From Cohnella terricola (GTDB lineage: Bacteria > Bacillota > Bacilli > Paenibacillales > Paenibacillaceae), in contig NZ_VNJJ01000009.1 in the NCBI RefSeq assembly GCF_007786475.1, forward strand, positions 1 through 64,000: a stretch of 64,000 nucleotides of DNA, given 5' to 3'. Both the position numbers and the translations under genes were made by a program. The notes beneath the pieces are model-generated. The model was not told where the DNA came from, made no database searches, and worked only from the letters and a program-made list of their open reading frames with translations. This document shows, piece after piece, positions 17,214 through 26,605 of the stretch (position 1 is the stretch's first letter; every line of letters begins with the position of its first letter).

Positions 17214-18090
17214 CCAATTTAGGAAACGTGAATTGAAATCCGTGATCGAGCAATTTGTGAGGCATTGCCTTCTGTCCGGTAAGCACGAGCGTACTCATTT
17301 CTCCGAGAGCCGATCGAAGCATGAATCCCGGAACGGGAAACCAATGCGGACGTTTCATCGCTTTGCCCAACATTCTTCCGAACGCGTCATTGGAAACTGG
17401 GTCGGGAGCTACCGCATTGACGGCTCCCGATATGCTGGGAGTATCCAGGCAGAACAGAATCAACGATACCATGTCCTGAAGATGAATCCATGGCAGCCCT
17501 TGCTTGCCGTCGCCGATGCGACCCCCGACAAATAAGCGGTAGGGCAGCCGAATAAGCGGGAAAGCGCCGCCTTGTCGGGCGCAGACCAGACCAATTCTCA
17601 GCTTGACGATCCTATTGGCCGGAATGCAGTCTGCCGCTTCTTCCCATCGGACAACTGTAGAGCCTAGGAAATCGGCAGGTTTGGTCGGGGAGGATTCGTC
17701 GAAGATTTCATCCCCCGAATGGCCGTACAATGAAATTCCGGAGGCGTTAATCACGACGTCGGGCGGGAACCTCATACGCTTGAGATGTTCCGCGATCCGG
17801 GTTGCGGCCTCGATGCGTGATTGCACGATCCGTTCCTTCGCCTTAGCGGTCCATCTCTGGTTGATGGATTCTCCAGTCAGGTTCACGATACCGTCGAATC
17901 CGGACAAACGGTCCGGATCGACATCCCATTCCTGCCAGGTCACGTACCGCGGATGGGGGAGGGTGCTGTCGTGCAGCACGGGGGAAGGTTTGTTTCTCGT
18001 CACGATCCATACTTCGTCCCCGCGGGATAACAGAGCGTGCGTTAATGCTTTTCCGATAAACCCCGTACCGCCGCACAGCAACAAGCGCAT
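17185..18090 (-). CDS. TIGR01777 family NAD(P)-dependent epimerase/oxidoreductase
   Basis: The 301-residue protein begins with the Rossmann motif LLCGGTGFIGKALTHAL and contains VNLTGESINQRWT, INASGISLYGHSGDE and WIHLQDM. These are typical of the TIGR01777 (YfcH/SulA-like) branch of extended short-chain dehydrogenases. The physiological substrate of the family is unknown. The ATG is preceded by AGGGAGGAC. Its 3' end forms half of the shared terminator hairpin. Confidence 0.92.
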   Translation of the reverse strand: MRLLLCGGTGFIGKALTHALLSRGDEVWIVTRNKPSPVLHDSTLPHPRYVTWQEWDVDPDRLSGFDGIVNLTGESINQRWTAKAKERIVQSRIEAATRIAEHLKRMRFPPDVVINASGISLYGHSGDEIFDESSPTKPADFLGSTVVRWEEAADCIPANRIVKLRIGLVCARQGGAFPLIRLPYRLFVGGRIGDGKQGLPWIHLQDMVSLILFCLDTPSISGAVNAVAPDPVSNDAFGRMLGKAMKRPHWFPVPGFMLRSALGEMSTLVLTGQKAMPHKLLDHGFQFTFPKLEEALRDLTR

Positions 18091-18111
18091 AAGGCTTGTC
18101 CTCCCTCGTCG

Positions 18112-18528
18112 CTATTCTTTGTCGATCGTTATGATCGTCTTCTGCTCGATTTGCGATCCGTTCGCATCTATCGTTTCGACTTTATATTCGAATTTGACGG
18201 GAGTGTTCTCTTCCCACGAATCTACCTTATCGGCAATTTCAGCGCTGACTTGGAAACCTTCCGATCCTTGTTCGGTCTCGATCTCGATCGCGTGGCTATC
18301 TTGCAGGCCGACGTATTTTCCGGTAGCTGAGATCAGCTCGGGAGAAGCGTCAGGTGTTTCGTTAGCCGAATCCGGCGTGATGCTGGCGGAAGGGCTTGCG
18401 GAAGAGGAAGGGCTGGCCGACGGCGAAGTGTTCGCATTGTTGTTATTGCTGCTGCAGGCGGTTCCCATTAATGCCAAGGTCAGCAATGCAGCGCTCATGG
18501 CCAAAGCGGTTTTCTTATGTTTTTTCAT
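18112..18528 (-). CDS. small secreted lipoprotein of unknown function
   Basis: The 138-residue protein has a Lys-rich start, a hydrophobic signal core and Cys at ~25 in GTAC, a lipobox-like site with a weak -3 position. An Asn run and a Ser/Pro/Ala linker (~25-65) lead to a compact ~70-residue domain (YVGLQDSHAIEIE, FEYKVETIDANG). I do not recognise the domain. AGGAGGTG precedes the ATG. It probably sits on the outer face of the membrane. Confidence 0.75.
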   Translation of the reverse strand: MKKHKKTALAMSAALLTLALMGTACSSNNNNANTSPSASPSSSASPSASITPDSANETPDASPELISATGKYVGLQDSHAIEIETEQGSEGFQVSAEIADKVDSWEENTPVKFEYKVETIDANGSQIEQKTIITIDKE

Positions 18529-18610
18529 ATGTGTCTTGCACCTCCTATAGAGGTTAGACGATCTCCAGCCGCAAAGGTTTCGTTTTTCGGTCGTTCGCTT
18601 TGCGTTTCGA

Positions 18611-19045
18611 TTATTTCAGAAGGTGGTTATAGGCGGAATAATCGATCTGGTTTTTCTCCAGAAAGCTAACCAGACTGCGATGGTCGCGAGCCGGAGTCGC
18701 CCGGATATAGCCTTCAATGCAATGTTCTTTCGTCACTTCTTTGGCGCCGCTCTCTACCGCGAGTTGTCCGATCTTGGCGGCGATGGAATGGCTGGCGATG
18801 TCCCGAAAAGGGGTCGGCACCGGAGACACTAATGTTTTCAGCATCTCTTTAGACTCATCCGTCCACAGGTCCCGGCTGCGTTCCACCCAATAATTTTGCC
18901 AATCGAGCTTGGATTTCCCGTCTTTTTGCGGGAGCACCTTCAGGAATTTGCGGAACATGAAAAAGCCGCCCACGCTCATGGACAACACGAGGACAACCGT
19001 CCAAAATCCGATAAAATAAATAAACCAAGTTGGCGTCGATCCCAT
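18611..19045 (-). CDS. DUF2621 family membrane protein
   Basis: The 144-residue protein has one N-terminal transmembrane helix (~residues 7-30) and a cytoplasmic domain. Its C-terminal part (AKIGQLAVESGAKEVTKEHC, then a basic stretch) resembles DUF2621 proteins of Bacilli; the assignment is from memory. No enzymatic motif is evident. The ATG at 19045 has GAGGTGA 5 bases upstream; a GTG at 19054 lies inside that site and is unlikely. Confidence 0.68.
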   Translation of the reverse strand: MGSTPTWFIYFIGFWTVVLVLSMSVGGFFMFRKFLKVLPQKDGKSKLDWQNYWVERSRDLWTDESKEMLKTLVSPVPTPFRDIASHSIAAKIGQLAVESGAKEVTKEHCIEGYIRATPARDHRSLVSFLEKNQIDYSAYNHLLK

Positions 19046-19237
19046 AATGTTCACCTCATTCTGAAATTATAGCTCATTTCCCGAAGCGATGCGACCGAAT
19101 ATCCGTGCCCGGCTTACGAAAAACGCCTCGTTTCTAGATTTATTTCGACGTTCGCGATACAATAGTGAAATAATTGCGAGAATAGGCCTCCGCTAGCTGC
19201 GGAAGGACGGATCGAAAGGCGAGAGAGGAGCAGTAAT

Positions 19238-20359
19238 ATGTTAAAAATCGGATCGCATGTTTCTTTTTCGGACAAGGGTTTGCTGACGGCTACCAAAGAG
19301 GCGATTTCATACGGATCGAGTACGTTTATGATCTACACGGGAGCCCCGCAGAATACCCGCAGAAAACCGATCGAGGATCTATACATCCCACAGGGCAAGG
19401 AAGCAATGGCGGAAGGTAACATCGGCGAGATCGTCGTGCATGCCCCCTATATTGTCAATCTCGGTTCTTATAAGGAAGATACTTTTCGGCTAGCTGTCGA
19501 ATTCCTTCAAGAGGAGATTCGTCGGACCCATAAGATCGGCGTGAAAAATATCGTTCTGCATCCCGGCGCTTATACGGAGAAAGACGCCGAATACGGTGTC
19601 GCGCGCATTGCCGAAGGGCTGAACGAAGTATTGGAAGGAACCAAGGAGACGGACGTGAACATTGCGCTCGAGACGATGGCGGGCAAAGGCACGGAAGTCG
19701 GCCGTTCTTTCGAGGAGCTTGCGCAAATCATCGAGCGGGTTCGGATGAACGAGCGTCTAACGGTCTGCATGGATACGTGCCATATTCACGACGCGGGATA
19801 CGATATCGTCGGAGACGTGGATGGCGTTTTGCGCAAGTTCGACGAAATCGTCGGACTGAATCGGATCGCGGTCGTTCACGTCAACGACAGCAAAAATCCG
19901 CTGGGCGCGGCCAAAGACCGCCATGCTCCGATCGGTTCGGGCTGGATCGGATACGAGGGTATCGCTGGAGTAGTCGGCCATGATTTGCTTAAGGGCAAGC
20001 CTTTTATTCTCGAGACGCCGTGGATCGGGAAAAACGAGCGTCCGATGTACGAGGCGGAAATCGCGATGCTGCGGGGCGATACCGAAGAGCGGTTCGGCGG
20101 CGAGTTCATGGTAGACGTAGAGCGTCTGCATCATTTCTTCGATAAGGTCGGCATCGATTCCCGTTTGTACGTTCTCAATACTTGGGAACTGTTGAAGTCC
20201 GACGCGAAAGCCCGGAAAGCCGATCCGCGCGAACCGATGGAACGGCTGTACGACATGTTGATGGAGAATCAAGTGTTGCCGGAGGAGTACAGCGAGGAAG
20301 CGATCAACCATCGTCTGCTCGGTTATCTGGCTGGCGAGGAATGGTTGTCCAATCAATAA
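19238..20359 (+). CDS. nfo: deoxyribonuclease IV (AP endonuclease) with C-terminal extension
   Basis: The 373-residue protein is an endonuclease IV, cutting DNA 5' of abasic sites in base excision repair. Zinc-ligand motifs of the TIM barrel are present: [50 protein letters not shown] and ILETPW. The usual family length is ~280-300 residues, reached here at MLRG near residue 281. About 90 more residues follow ([20 protein letters not shown]), a helical extension of unknown role. GAGAGGAG precedes the ATG. Confidence 0.92.
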   Translation: MLKIGSHVSFSDKGLLTATKEAISYGSSTFMIYTGAPQNTRRKPIEDLYIPQGKEAMAEGNIGEIVVHAPYIVNLGSYKEDTFRLAVEFLQEEIRRTHKIGVKNIVLHPGAYTEKDAEYGVARIAEGLNEVLEGTKETDVNIALETMAGKGTEVGRSFEELAQIIERVRMNERLTVCMDTCHIHDAGYDIVGDVDGVLRKFDEIVGLNRIAVVHVNDSKNPLGAAKDRHAPIGSGWIGYEGIAGVVGHDLLKGKPFILETPWIGKNERPMYEAEIAMLRGDTEERFGGEFMVDVERLHHFFDKVGIDSRLYVLNTWELLKSDAKARKADPREPMERLYDMLMENQVLPEEYSEEAINHRLLGYLAGEEWLSNQ

Positions 20360-20407
20360 TTATAATGCGATTAACGAAGCTACGATAAGAGAGGAAGAAT
20401 AGGAAAG

Positions 20408-21307
20408 ATGAGTCACAGTTATCAGCCGCAACAAAATAAAAGACTCGAGGACAAGAGCATTCGGGCGCGTATGCTGATCTCTTGCCCGGATAAAGCAGGC
20501 ATCGTCGCGGCGGTATCGCAATTCTTGTATGAACAGGGAGCGAATATCGTTCAGTCCGACCAATATACGATGGATCCGGAAGGCGGTATGTTCTTCATGC
20601 GGATCGAGTTCGATCTGCAGGACCTCGAACAGCGTCTGCCTACGCTCCAAGAAGATTTTACCCGTGTCGCGGACCGCTTCTCCATGCGCTGGAGCATCTT
20701 CCGCGCTGCACGCCGCAAGAGAATCGCGGTATTGGTATCGAAGGAAGACCACTGCTTGCTGGAGCTACTCTGGCAATGGCAATCCGGAGACTTGGACGCG
20801 GAGATCAGCATGGTCATCAGCAACCATGACGATATGAGAGGAATCGTCGAATCTTTCGGCATTCCGTACCACCATGTGCCAGTCACGGCCGAGACGAAAG
20901 CCGAAGCCGAGCAGAAGCAACGCGAACTGATCGCCGGCAAAGTCGATCTGATCGTGCTCGCCCGTTACATGCAGATCGTATCGCCGAAGTTCATCGAACA
21001 GTACCATAACCGCATTATCAACATACATCATTCGTTCCTGCCGGCATTTGTCGGAGGCAAACCTTACCAACAAGCGTATAACCGCGGCGTCAAGCTGATC
21101 GGGGCTACTGCGCACTATGTCACCGAAGAACTGGACGGAGGCCCGATCATCGAGCAGGATATCCAGCGCGTAACCCACCGCGACGAAGTGAACGAGCTGA
21201 AGCGCATTGGACGCCACATCGAGCGGATCGTGTTGGCCCGCGCAGTTAAATGGCATGTCGAAGATAGATTGCTCGTGTACCAAAATAAAACCGTCGCATT
21301 CGTGTAA
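20408..21307 (+). CDS. purU: formyltetrahydrofolate deformylase
   Basis: The 299-residue enzyme hydrolyses 10-formyl-THF to THF and formate, balancing the one-carbon pool with purine synthesis. It has an N-terminal ACT domain (~18-95; SCPDKAGIVAAVSQFL) and a formyltransferase domain (~100-295) with INIHHSFLPAF (catalytic Asn/His) and GATAHYVTEELDGGPII (catalytic Asp). It follows nfo by 48 bp and may be cotranscribed. A 12-palindrome repeat array begins immediately after its stop. Confidence 0.95.
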   Translation: MSHSYQPQQNKRLEDKSIRARMLISCPDKAGIVAAVSQFLYEQGANIVQSDQYTMDPEGGMFFMRIEFDLQDLEQRLPTLQEDFTRVADRFSMRWSIFRAARRKRIAVLVSKEDHCLLELLWQWQSGDLDAEISMVISNHDDMRGIVESFGIPYHHVPVTAETKAEAEQKQRELIAGKVDLIVLARYMQIVSPKFIEQYHNRIINIHHSFLPAFVGGKPYQQAYNRGVKLIGATAHYVTEELDGGPIIEQDIQRVTHRDEVNELKRIGRHIERIVLARAVKWHVEDRLLVYQNKTVAFV

Positions 21308-21324
21308 GGATCGGCGGTTTGGGG

Positions 21325-21925
21325 CGGCGGCAGTTGCAGGCTCTAACGGTCTGCGAGACCGTTACAGGTCAGCCGAAGCGGAAGTTGCTGGCTGTAACGG
21401 TCTGCGAGACCGTTACAGGGCCGTCGAAGCGGAAGTTGCTGGCTGTAACGGTCTGCGAGACCGTTACAGGGCCGTCGAAGCGGCAGTTGCGTGCTCTAAC
21501 GGTCTGTGAGACCGTTACAGGTCAGCCGAAGCGGCAGTTGCAGGCTGTAACGGTCTGTGAGACCGTTACAGGTCTGCCGAAGAGGCAGTTGTGTGCTGTA
21601 ACGGTCTGCAAGACCGTTACAGGTCTGCCGAAGCGGAAGTTGCTGTCTGTAACGGTCTGCGAGACCGTTACAGGTCCGCCGAAGAGGCAGTTGCGTGCTC
21701 TAACGGTCTGCGAGACCGTTACAGGGCCGCCGAAGGGGCAGTTGCTGGCTGTAACGGTCTGCGAGACCGTTACAGGTCCGCAAAAGCGGCAGTTGGAGGC
21801 TCTAACGGTCTGCCAGACCGTTACAGGTCCGCCGAAGGGGCAGTTGGAGGCTCTAACGGTCTGCCAGACCGTTACAGGTCCGTCGAAGCGGCAGTTGCGC
21901 GCTCTAACGGTCTGCGAGACCGCAA
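21325..21925. repeat. tandem array of twelve 51-bp palindrome units (array A)
   Basis: The unit repeats with an exact 51-bp period from 21344 to 21905 (11 intervals, no indels). Each unit begins with the palindrome TAACGGTCT-NNN-AGACCGTTA, extended to CTGTAACGG.../...CCGTTACAG in many copies, then a variable linker ending in GGCAGTTG. The centre varies (GCG, GTG, GCA, GCC) while the arms are invariant in units 1-11; unit 12 keeps only part of the right arm. Because 51 is a multiple of 3, several frames stay open on both strands, but none has a ribosome site. It fills the gap between purU and tkt (21308-22056). Confidence 0.95.
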
Positions 21926-22056
21926 TGCCCACCGGCCATGAATGGATAACGAGCATAATGCCGTGTTACAATGTACAAAACAAAATCGAGTTTGTACGAA
22001 ATGAACGTGCGAGCGACCGAAACGTACGTGAATAGAATCGAGGAGGGTATTGTTTA

Positions 22057-24066
22057 ATGACAGTAAGCAGCAAATCAATCGACCAATTATCCGTAACGAC
22101 AATCCGAACGCTTTCCATCGACGCGATCGAGAAAGCGAAATCCGGCCACCCGGGCATGCCGATGGGCGCTGCTCCGATGGGTTACCAATTGTTCGCGAGA
22201 ACGATGAAGCATAATCCGTCGCAGCCGAGTTGGATCGACCGCGACCGTTTCGTGCTGTCTGCGGGACATGGGTCGATGCTTCTTTACTCCATTCTGCACC
22301 TGAGCGGTTACGATCTTCCGATCGAAGAACTGAAAAATTTTCGCCAATGGGGCTCCCTGACGCCTGGCCACCCGGAATTCGGCCACACGGCGGGTGTCGA
22401 CGCGACGACCGGTCCGCTCGGACAAGGCATCGCGATGGCTGTCGGCATGGCGATGGCGGAAGCTCAATTGTCCGCTACATACAACCGCGATGGCTATGAA
22501 GTCATTAACCACTTTACTTACTCGATCTGCGGCGACGGCGACTTGTCCGAAGGCGTCGCTTCCGAAGCGGCTTCCATGGCGGGTCACCTTAAGCTCGGCA
22601 AGCTGATCGTGCTTTACGATTCCAACGACATCTCCCTCGACGGCGAGCTTGGCCTGTCTTTCTCCGAGAACGTCGGCCAAAGATTCCAAGCTTACGGCTG
22701 GCAATATCTCCGCGTGGAAGATGGCAACGACCTGGACGCGCTTGCTAAAGCGATCCAAGACGCGCAAGCAAGCGACCTACCGACGCTGATCGAAGTGAAA
22801 ACGGTCATCGGCTACGGTTCCCCGAACAAAGGCGGCAAAGGCGGTCATGCCGGCCCGCATGGTTCTCCGCTCGGCACGGACGAAGCGAAGCTGACGAAAA
22901 ACTTCTACGAATGGCCGCATGAAGACTTCCATGTTCCGGAAGAGGTTCGCGCGAACTTCGCCGAAGTGAAGAAAGCCGGCGAGCAGGCGTACGAAGCTTG
23001 GCAAGGGATGTTCGCCAAGTATAAATCCGCGCACCCGGAATTGGCCGTTCAATTCGAAGGCGCGGTAAAAGGAGAACTGCCGAGCGGTTGGGACGCCGAT
23101 CTTCCGGCGTATACGACGGAAGACAAGCCTCTGTCCACGCGCGTGGCTTCCGGCAACGCGATCAACGGACTGGCCACCAACGTTCCTTTCCTTGTAGGCG
23201 GCTCCGCCGATCTGGAAAGCTCCACGATGACGCATATGAAAGGTCTGCCTAACTATAAACCGGGCAGCTACGACGGCCGCAACATTTACTTCGGCGTTCG
23301 CGAATTCGCGATGGCCGCGGCCATGAACGGAATCATGCTGCACGGCGGGTTAAAAGTATTCGGAGGAACGTTCTTCGTCTTCACCGACTACCTCCGCCCG
23401 GCGGTACGTCTTGCCGCGCTGATGGGCCTTCCGGTCGTCTACGTTCTAACGCACGACAGCATCGCGGTCGGCGAAGACGGTCCGACGCACGAGCCGATCG
23501 AGCAGCTCGCATCGATCCGCATCATTCCGAACTTGACGGTCATCCGCCCGGCGGATGGGAACGAGACCTCCGCAGCATGGGCTTACGCGCTGCAGAACCG
23601 CAGCAACCCGGTTGCTCTGGTCTTGACGCGCCAGAACCTGCCGATTCTAGAAGGCACGTCGTCGGCGCGCGACAATATCGCCAAGGGCGGTTATATCGTA
23701 TCCGAAGCGGCAAACGGACAACCGCAAGGCATCTTGATCGCGACGGGTTCCGAAGTCCAGCTTGCGGTCGCTTCCCAGCAAGCATTGGCGGAGCAAGGCG
23801 TACACGTTCGCGTCGTCAGCCTGCCGAGCTTCGATTTGTTCGAGAAGCAAGACGCGAGCTATAAGGAAAGCGTTCTGCCGAAAACGCTCAAAGCTCGCCT
23901 GGCGATCGAAATGGCTCATCCGTTCGGATGGGAGCGTTATGTCGGCGACAACGGTGCGATTCTGGGCATCTCCACGTTCGGAGCTTCCGCTCCGGGAGAC
24001 CGTGTCATTAAAGAATACGGGTTCACGGTCGATAACGTCGTAGCCGAATTCAAGAAGCTGCTGTAA
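22057..24066 (+). CDS. tkt: transketolase
   Basis: The 669-residue thiamine-diphosphate enzyme transfers two-carbon units in the pentose phosphate pathway. Motifs visible are [31 protein letters not shown], the ThDP-binding [10 protein letters not shown] near residue 160, [14 protein letters not shown] and RPADGNET. Length is full for the family. CGAGGAGGG precedes the ATG. The ppnP gene follows 25 bp downstream, suggesting a pentose/nucleoside operon. Confidence 0.97.
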   Translation: MTVSSKSIDQLSVTTIRTLSIDAIEKAKSGHPGMPMGAAPMGYQLFARTMKHNPSQPSWIDRDRFVLSAGHGSMLLYSILHLSGYDLPIEELKNFRQWGSLTPGHPEFGHTAGVDATTGPLGQGIAMAVGMAMAEAQLSATYNRDGYEVINHFTYSICGDGDLSEGVASEAASMAGHLKLGKLIVLYDSNDISLDGELGLSFSENVGQRFQAYGWQYLRVEDGNDLDALAKAIQDAQASDLPTLIEVKTVIGYGSPNKGGKGGHAGPHGSPLGTDEAKLTKNFYEWPHEDFHVPEEVRANFAEVKKAGEQAYEAWQGMFAKYKSAHPELAVQFEGAVKGELPSGWDADLPAYTTEDKPLSTRVASGNAINGLATNVPFLVGGSADLESSTMTHMKGLPNYKPGSYDGRNIYFGVREFAMAAAMNGIMLHGGLKVFGGTFFVFTDYLRPAVRLAALMGLPVVYVLTHDSIAVGEDGPTHEPIEQLASIRIIPNLTVIRPADGNETSAAWAYALQNRSNPVALVLTRQNLPILEGTSSARDNIAKGGYIVSEAANGQPQGILIATGSEVQLAVASQQALAEQGVHVRVVSLPSFDLFEKQDASYKESVLPKTLKARLAIEMAHPFGWERYVGDNGAILGISTFGASAPGDRVIKEYGFTVDNVVAEFKKLL

Positions 24067-24091
24067 TCCGCATAGGGGAGATGGAGAGACG

Positions 24092-24406
24092 ATGTCACAA
24101 TTCAATAACGTATCCGTAGTTAAGAAAGCCAATGTGTATTTCGACGGTAACGTCACTAGCCGCGCGGTCATTCTCGAAGACGGTTCGAAAGTGACCCTCG
24201 GCATTATGCTTCCGGGCGAGTACGAATTCGGTACCGGCGCCAAAGAGATCATGGATATTCAAGCGGGAGAGCTGTCCGTGCTGCTTCCGGGCCAGGACGC
24301 ATGGCTGGACATCGCGGAGCCGACCAAGTTCGAGGTGCCGGCCAACTCCAGCTTTAAGCTCAAGGTTAAGACGGTTACGGATTATATTTGCTCGTATATC
24401 GACTAG
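24092..24406 (+). CDS. ppnP: pyrimidine/purine nucleoside phosphorylase (DUF1255)
   Basis: The 104-residue single-domain cupin matches PpnP/YaiE end to end ([35 protein letters not shown]). The family splits nucleosides with phosphate to base and pentose-1-phosphate. Its place just behind transketolase is sensible, since the released pentose phosphate can feed the pentose phosphate pathway. GGGGAGATGGAGAG precedes the ATG. A terminator follows. Confidence 0.92.
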   Translation: MSQFNNVSVVKKANVYFDGNVTSRAVILEDGSKVTLGIMLPGEYEFGTGAKEIMDIQAGELSVLLPGQDAWLDIAEPTKFEVPANSSFKLKVKTVTDYICSYID

Positions 24407-24426
24407 GCTTTTCTGATGAGCCGAAT

Positions 24427-24465
24427 CAACCACTGCCGACTATCGAAGTCCGCGGTGGTTGTTTT
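24427..24465 (+). terminator. intrinsic terminator after tkt-ppnP
   Basis: CAACCACTGC pairs with GCGGTGGTTG (one mismatch), with an inner GAC/GTC, followed by TTTT. Confidence 0.75.
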
Positions 24466-24512
24466 CGTGATCGCGTGGCTCGGGGATAACGACTAATAAA
24501 GGATGTTCCGAT

Positions 24513-25349
24513 ATGAAAAAGAGGCTGCTTGATCTCCTCATGCTCGCGGCGGGTTCTCTGCTGTTCGCGCTTTCGATCAACGTATTCGCCATTCCGAACG
24601 AATTCGGGGAAGGCGGCGTTACCGGCGTTACGATCATTGCATATTACTTGTTCCATTGGTCCCCGGGGCTGGTCAGCTTGATTCTGAACTCGCTGCTGCT
24701 GTTGATCGGCTACAAGTTCCTGGACCGAACGACGGTCGCCTATACGATCGTTGTGATCATGATGTTATCCTTGTTCCTATATTTGACGGAAGGCTGGCGG
24801 ATCGCTTCCGACGAGGTCGTGGTGAACGCGATCTTCGGCGGATTGCTGACCGGAGCCGGTATCGGCATTATTATTCGAGCAGGGGGTTCGACCGCGGGCT
24901 CGACGATATTGGCCAGGATTGCGCACAAGTACTTGGACTGGAACGTCAGTTACGCGCTGCTGTTCTTCGACCTGATCGTCGTGTTCGCCTCTTATTTCGT
25001 CATCGGTGCTCAATCTGTCATGTTGACGGTCGTCATGCTGTATATTGGCACGAAAGTGATGGACTTTATTATCGAAGGCTTGAATCCGAAGAAAGCCGTC
25101 ACCATCATTTCCAAGGAGCACGCCAAAATCGCCGATCAAGTGGTATCCCTGATGGAAAGGGGCGTTACGGTACTGCACGGCCACGGATACTATACGAAAA
25201 CGCAGCAAGAAATCCTGTATATCGTGATCGGCAAACAGGAATTAAGCATGCTCAAGAAGATCGTCAAGGCAAGCGACAAAAACGCTTTTATCACGATTCA
25301 CGACGTGCGCGACGTGTTCGGGGAAGGTTTTATCGAGCTTTCAAAATAA
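24513..25349 (+). CDS. YitT family membrane protein (second copy)
   Basis: The 278-residue protein has the same layout as the gene at 493: five hydrophobic helices (~residues 8-175, with IPNEFGEGGVTGVT near 30) and a C-terminal DUF2179 domain (~195-275). It differs widely in sequence, so the two are old paralogues. Function is not established for the family. It appears to be transcribed alone, between two terminators. Confidence 0.9.
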   Translation: MKKRLLDLLMLAAGSLLFALSINVFAIPNEFGEGGVTGVTIIAYYLFHWSPGLVSLILNSLLLLIGYKFLDRTTVAYTIVVIMMLSLFLYLTEGWRIASDEVVVNAIFGGLLTGAGIGIIIRAGGSTAGSTILARIAHKYLDWNVSYALLFFDLIVVFASYFVIGAQSVMLTVVMLYIGTKVMDFIIEGLNPKKAVTIISKEHAKIADQVVSLMERGVTVLHGHGYYTKTQQEILYIVIGKQELSMLKKIVKASDKNAFITIHDVRDVFGEGFIELSK

Positions 25350-25361
25350 CGACGATAACGG

Positions 25362-25396
25362 AACTGCTGATATTTCATCTATCGGCAGTTTTTTTA
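25362..25396 (+). terminator. intrinsic terminator after second YitT gene
   Basis: The stem AACTGCTGATA / TATCGGCAGTT (one G-T pair) is followed by a run of eight T, 12 bp after the stop codon. Confidence 0.88.
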
Positions 25397-25465
25397 TGGA
25401 AATTGATTGTCAAAAGTGATATCATATAAATATCAAATAAATATAATCATTTATGAGGTGTCGCT

Positions 25466-26341
25466 ATGACAACGACAAAGGCTTGGCATGTGAACGGTTT
25501 TCTGGCGCTGCTGCTTTCGCTCGTCTCCCTTGCCGGGGGCATTGCTCTTCTTGTTATCGGAGGAGATCGTCCGGAGCCGAACGGTCTGCTGATTACGGCA
25601 GGGATTGTGCTTATTCTATTGTTTTTCGTACTGTTGACATCGTTCACGATCGTGCAGCCGAACCAGGCGAAAATCATTACTTTTTTCGGGAAGTACAAGG
25701 GGACGATTACGGACAGCGGCTTATGGTTGGTCGTTCCATTCTCGGGCAAGGGGAAGGTATCGCTTAAAGTGCGTAACTTTAACAGCCAGACGCTGAAAGT
25801 CAATGATGCGGAAGGTAATCCGATCGAGATCGGCTGCGTCGTCGTATTCAAGGTCGTCGACTCGGCCAAAGTGGTATTCGATGTCGACAATTACGGCAAA
25901 TTCGTCGAAGTCCAAAGCGAGACGGCCATTCGTCATATCGCGGCTAATTATGCCTATGACACGTTCTCGGAGAACGATACGACTCCTTCGCTTAGAGGCA
26001 ATGCCGACGAGGTGTCCGCGGAGCTGACTCGCGATTTGCAAAACCGCTTGTCCATCGCCGGCGTCGAAGTGTTGGAAACGCGCCTCACCCACTTGGCGTA
26101 CGCGCCCGAGATTGCCAGCGCGATGCTGCAACGTCAGCAAGCGACCGCGATTATCGCCGCCAGGCAGAAAATCGTCGAAGGCGCAGTGACGATGGTAGAA
26201 TCCGCGCTGAACCAACTGAAGGACAACGGGATTGAGCTTGACGGGGAACGGCGCGCGGCGATGATCAACAATCTGATGGTAACAATCGTGTCCGACCGTG
26301 CCGCGACGCCGGTCATTAACACGGGTACGATGTACGGGTAA
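25466..26341 (+). CDS. SPFH domain-containing membrane protein
   Basis: The 291-residue protein has two N-terminal hydrophobic helices (~residues 10-60), then an SPFH/band-7 domain (~65-255; FTIVQPNQAKIITFFGKYKG, GCVVVFKVVDSAKVVFDVDN). It lacks the long coiled coil of the slipin at 4381 and belongs to a different SPFH branch. A small ribbon-helix-helix gene follows after 6 bp, a pairing that looks like one unit. GAGGTG precedes the ATG. Confidence 0.9.
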   Translation: MTTTKAWHVNGFLALLLSLVSLAGGIALLVIGGDRPEPNGLLITAGIVLILLFFVLLTSFTIVQPNQAKIITFFGKYKGTITDSGLWLVVPFSGKGKVSLKVRNFNSQTLKVNDAEGNPIEIGCVVVFKVVDSAKVVFDVDNYGKFVEVQSETAIRHIAANYAYDTFSENDTTPSLRGNADEVSAELTRDLQNRLSIAGVEVLETRLTHLAYAPEIASAMLQRQQATAIIAARQKIVEGAVTMVESALNQLKDNGIELDGERRAAMINNLMVTIVSDRAATPVINTGTMYG

Positions 26342-26347
26342 GGGATT

Positions 26348-26548
26348 ATGGCTAAGGAAAAGAAGGCGTTCCCGCTCCGTCTCGATGCCGATCTGCACCG
26401 CGCGATAGAAAAGTGGGCGGAAGACGAATTCAGGAGCGTTAATGGGCATATCGAATATTTGCTGCGAGAGGCGCTCCGCAGAGCGGGGAGACTCCCGTCG
26501 GTCAGCCGGAGCAAGCCGCTCGAACCCGCGCCTGAGGATACGCAATAA
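26348..26548 (+). CDS. small ribbon-helix-helix (Arc/CopG-like) protein
   Basis: The 66-residue protein opens with a basic strand KAFPLRLDADLHRAIEKWAE, then NGHIEYLLREALRR, the pattern of an Arc-type strand-helix-helix dimer that binds DNA. The ~20-residue tail is Pro-rich. It lies 6 bp after the SPFH gene and shares its terminator. It may autoregulate the pair. No toxin partner is visible, so I do not call it an antitoxin. Confidence 0.8.
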   Translation: MAKEKKAFPLRLDADLHRAIEKWAEDEFRSVNGHIEYLLREALRRAGRLPSVSRSKPLEPAPEDTQ

Positions 26549-26597
26549 AAGCAGGAGCCGCCAGTGTCCGAGATCGGGCAAAAGGCGGCTCCTGCTT
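26549..26597. terminator. shared terminator between convergent genes
   Basis: A perfect 14-bp stem (AAGCAGGAGCCGCC / GGCGGCTCCTGCTT). The minus strand continues with TTTT, so it best serves the minus-strand dehydrogenase gene; it can also stop the SPFH operon. Confidence 0.82.
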
Positions 26598-26605
26598 GTA
26601 TGCAT

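Noticed and set aside
21319-22035. Reading frames of 116-238 codons with 17-residue repeats on both strands of array A
   Set aside because: A 51-bp period keeps several frames open automatically. There is no ribosome site, and conservation follows the palindrome rather than codon positions.
26348-26548. Ribbon-helix-helix protein as an antitoxin
   Set aside because: The adjacent genes are an SPFH protein and a convergent dehydrogenase; no toxin is present.
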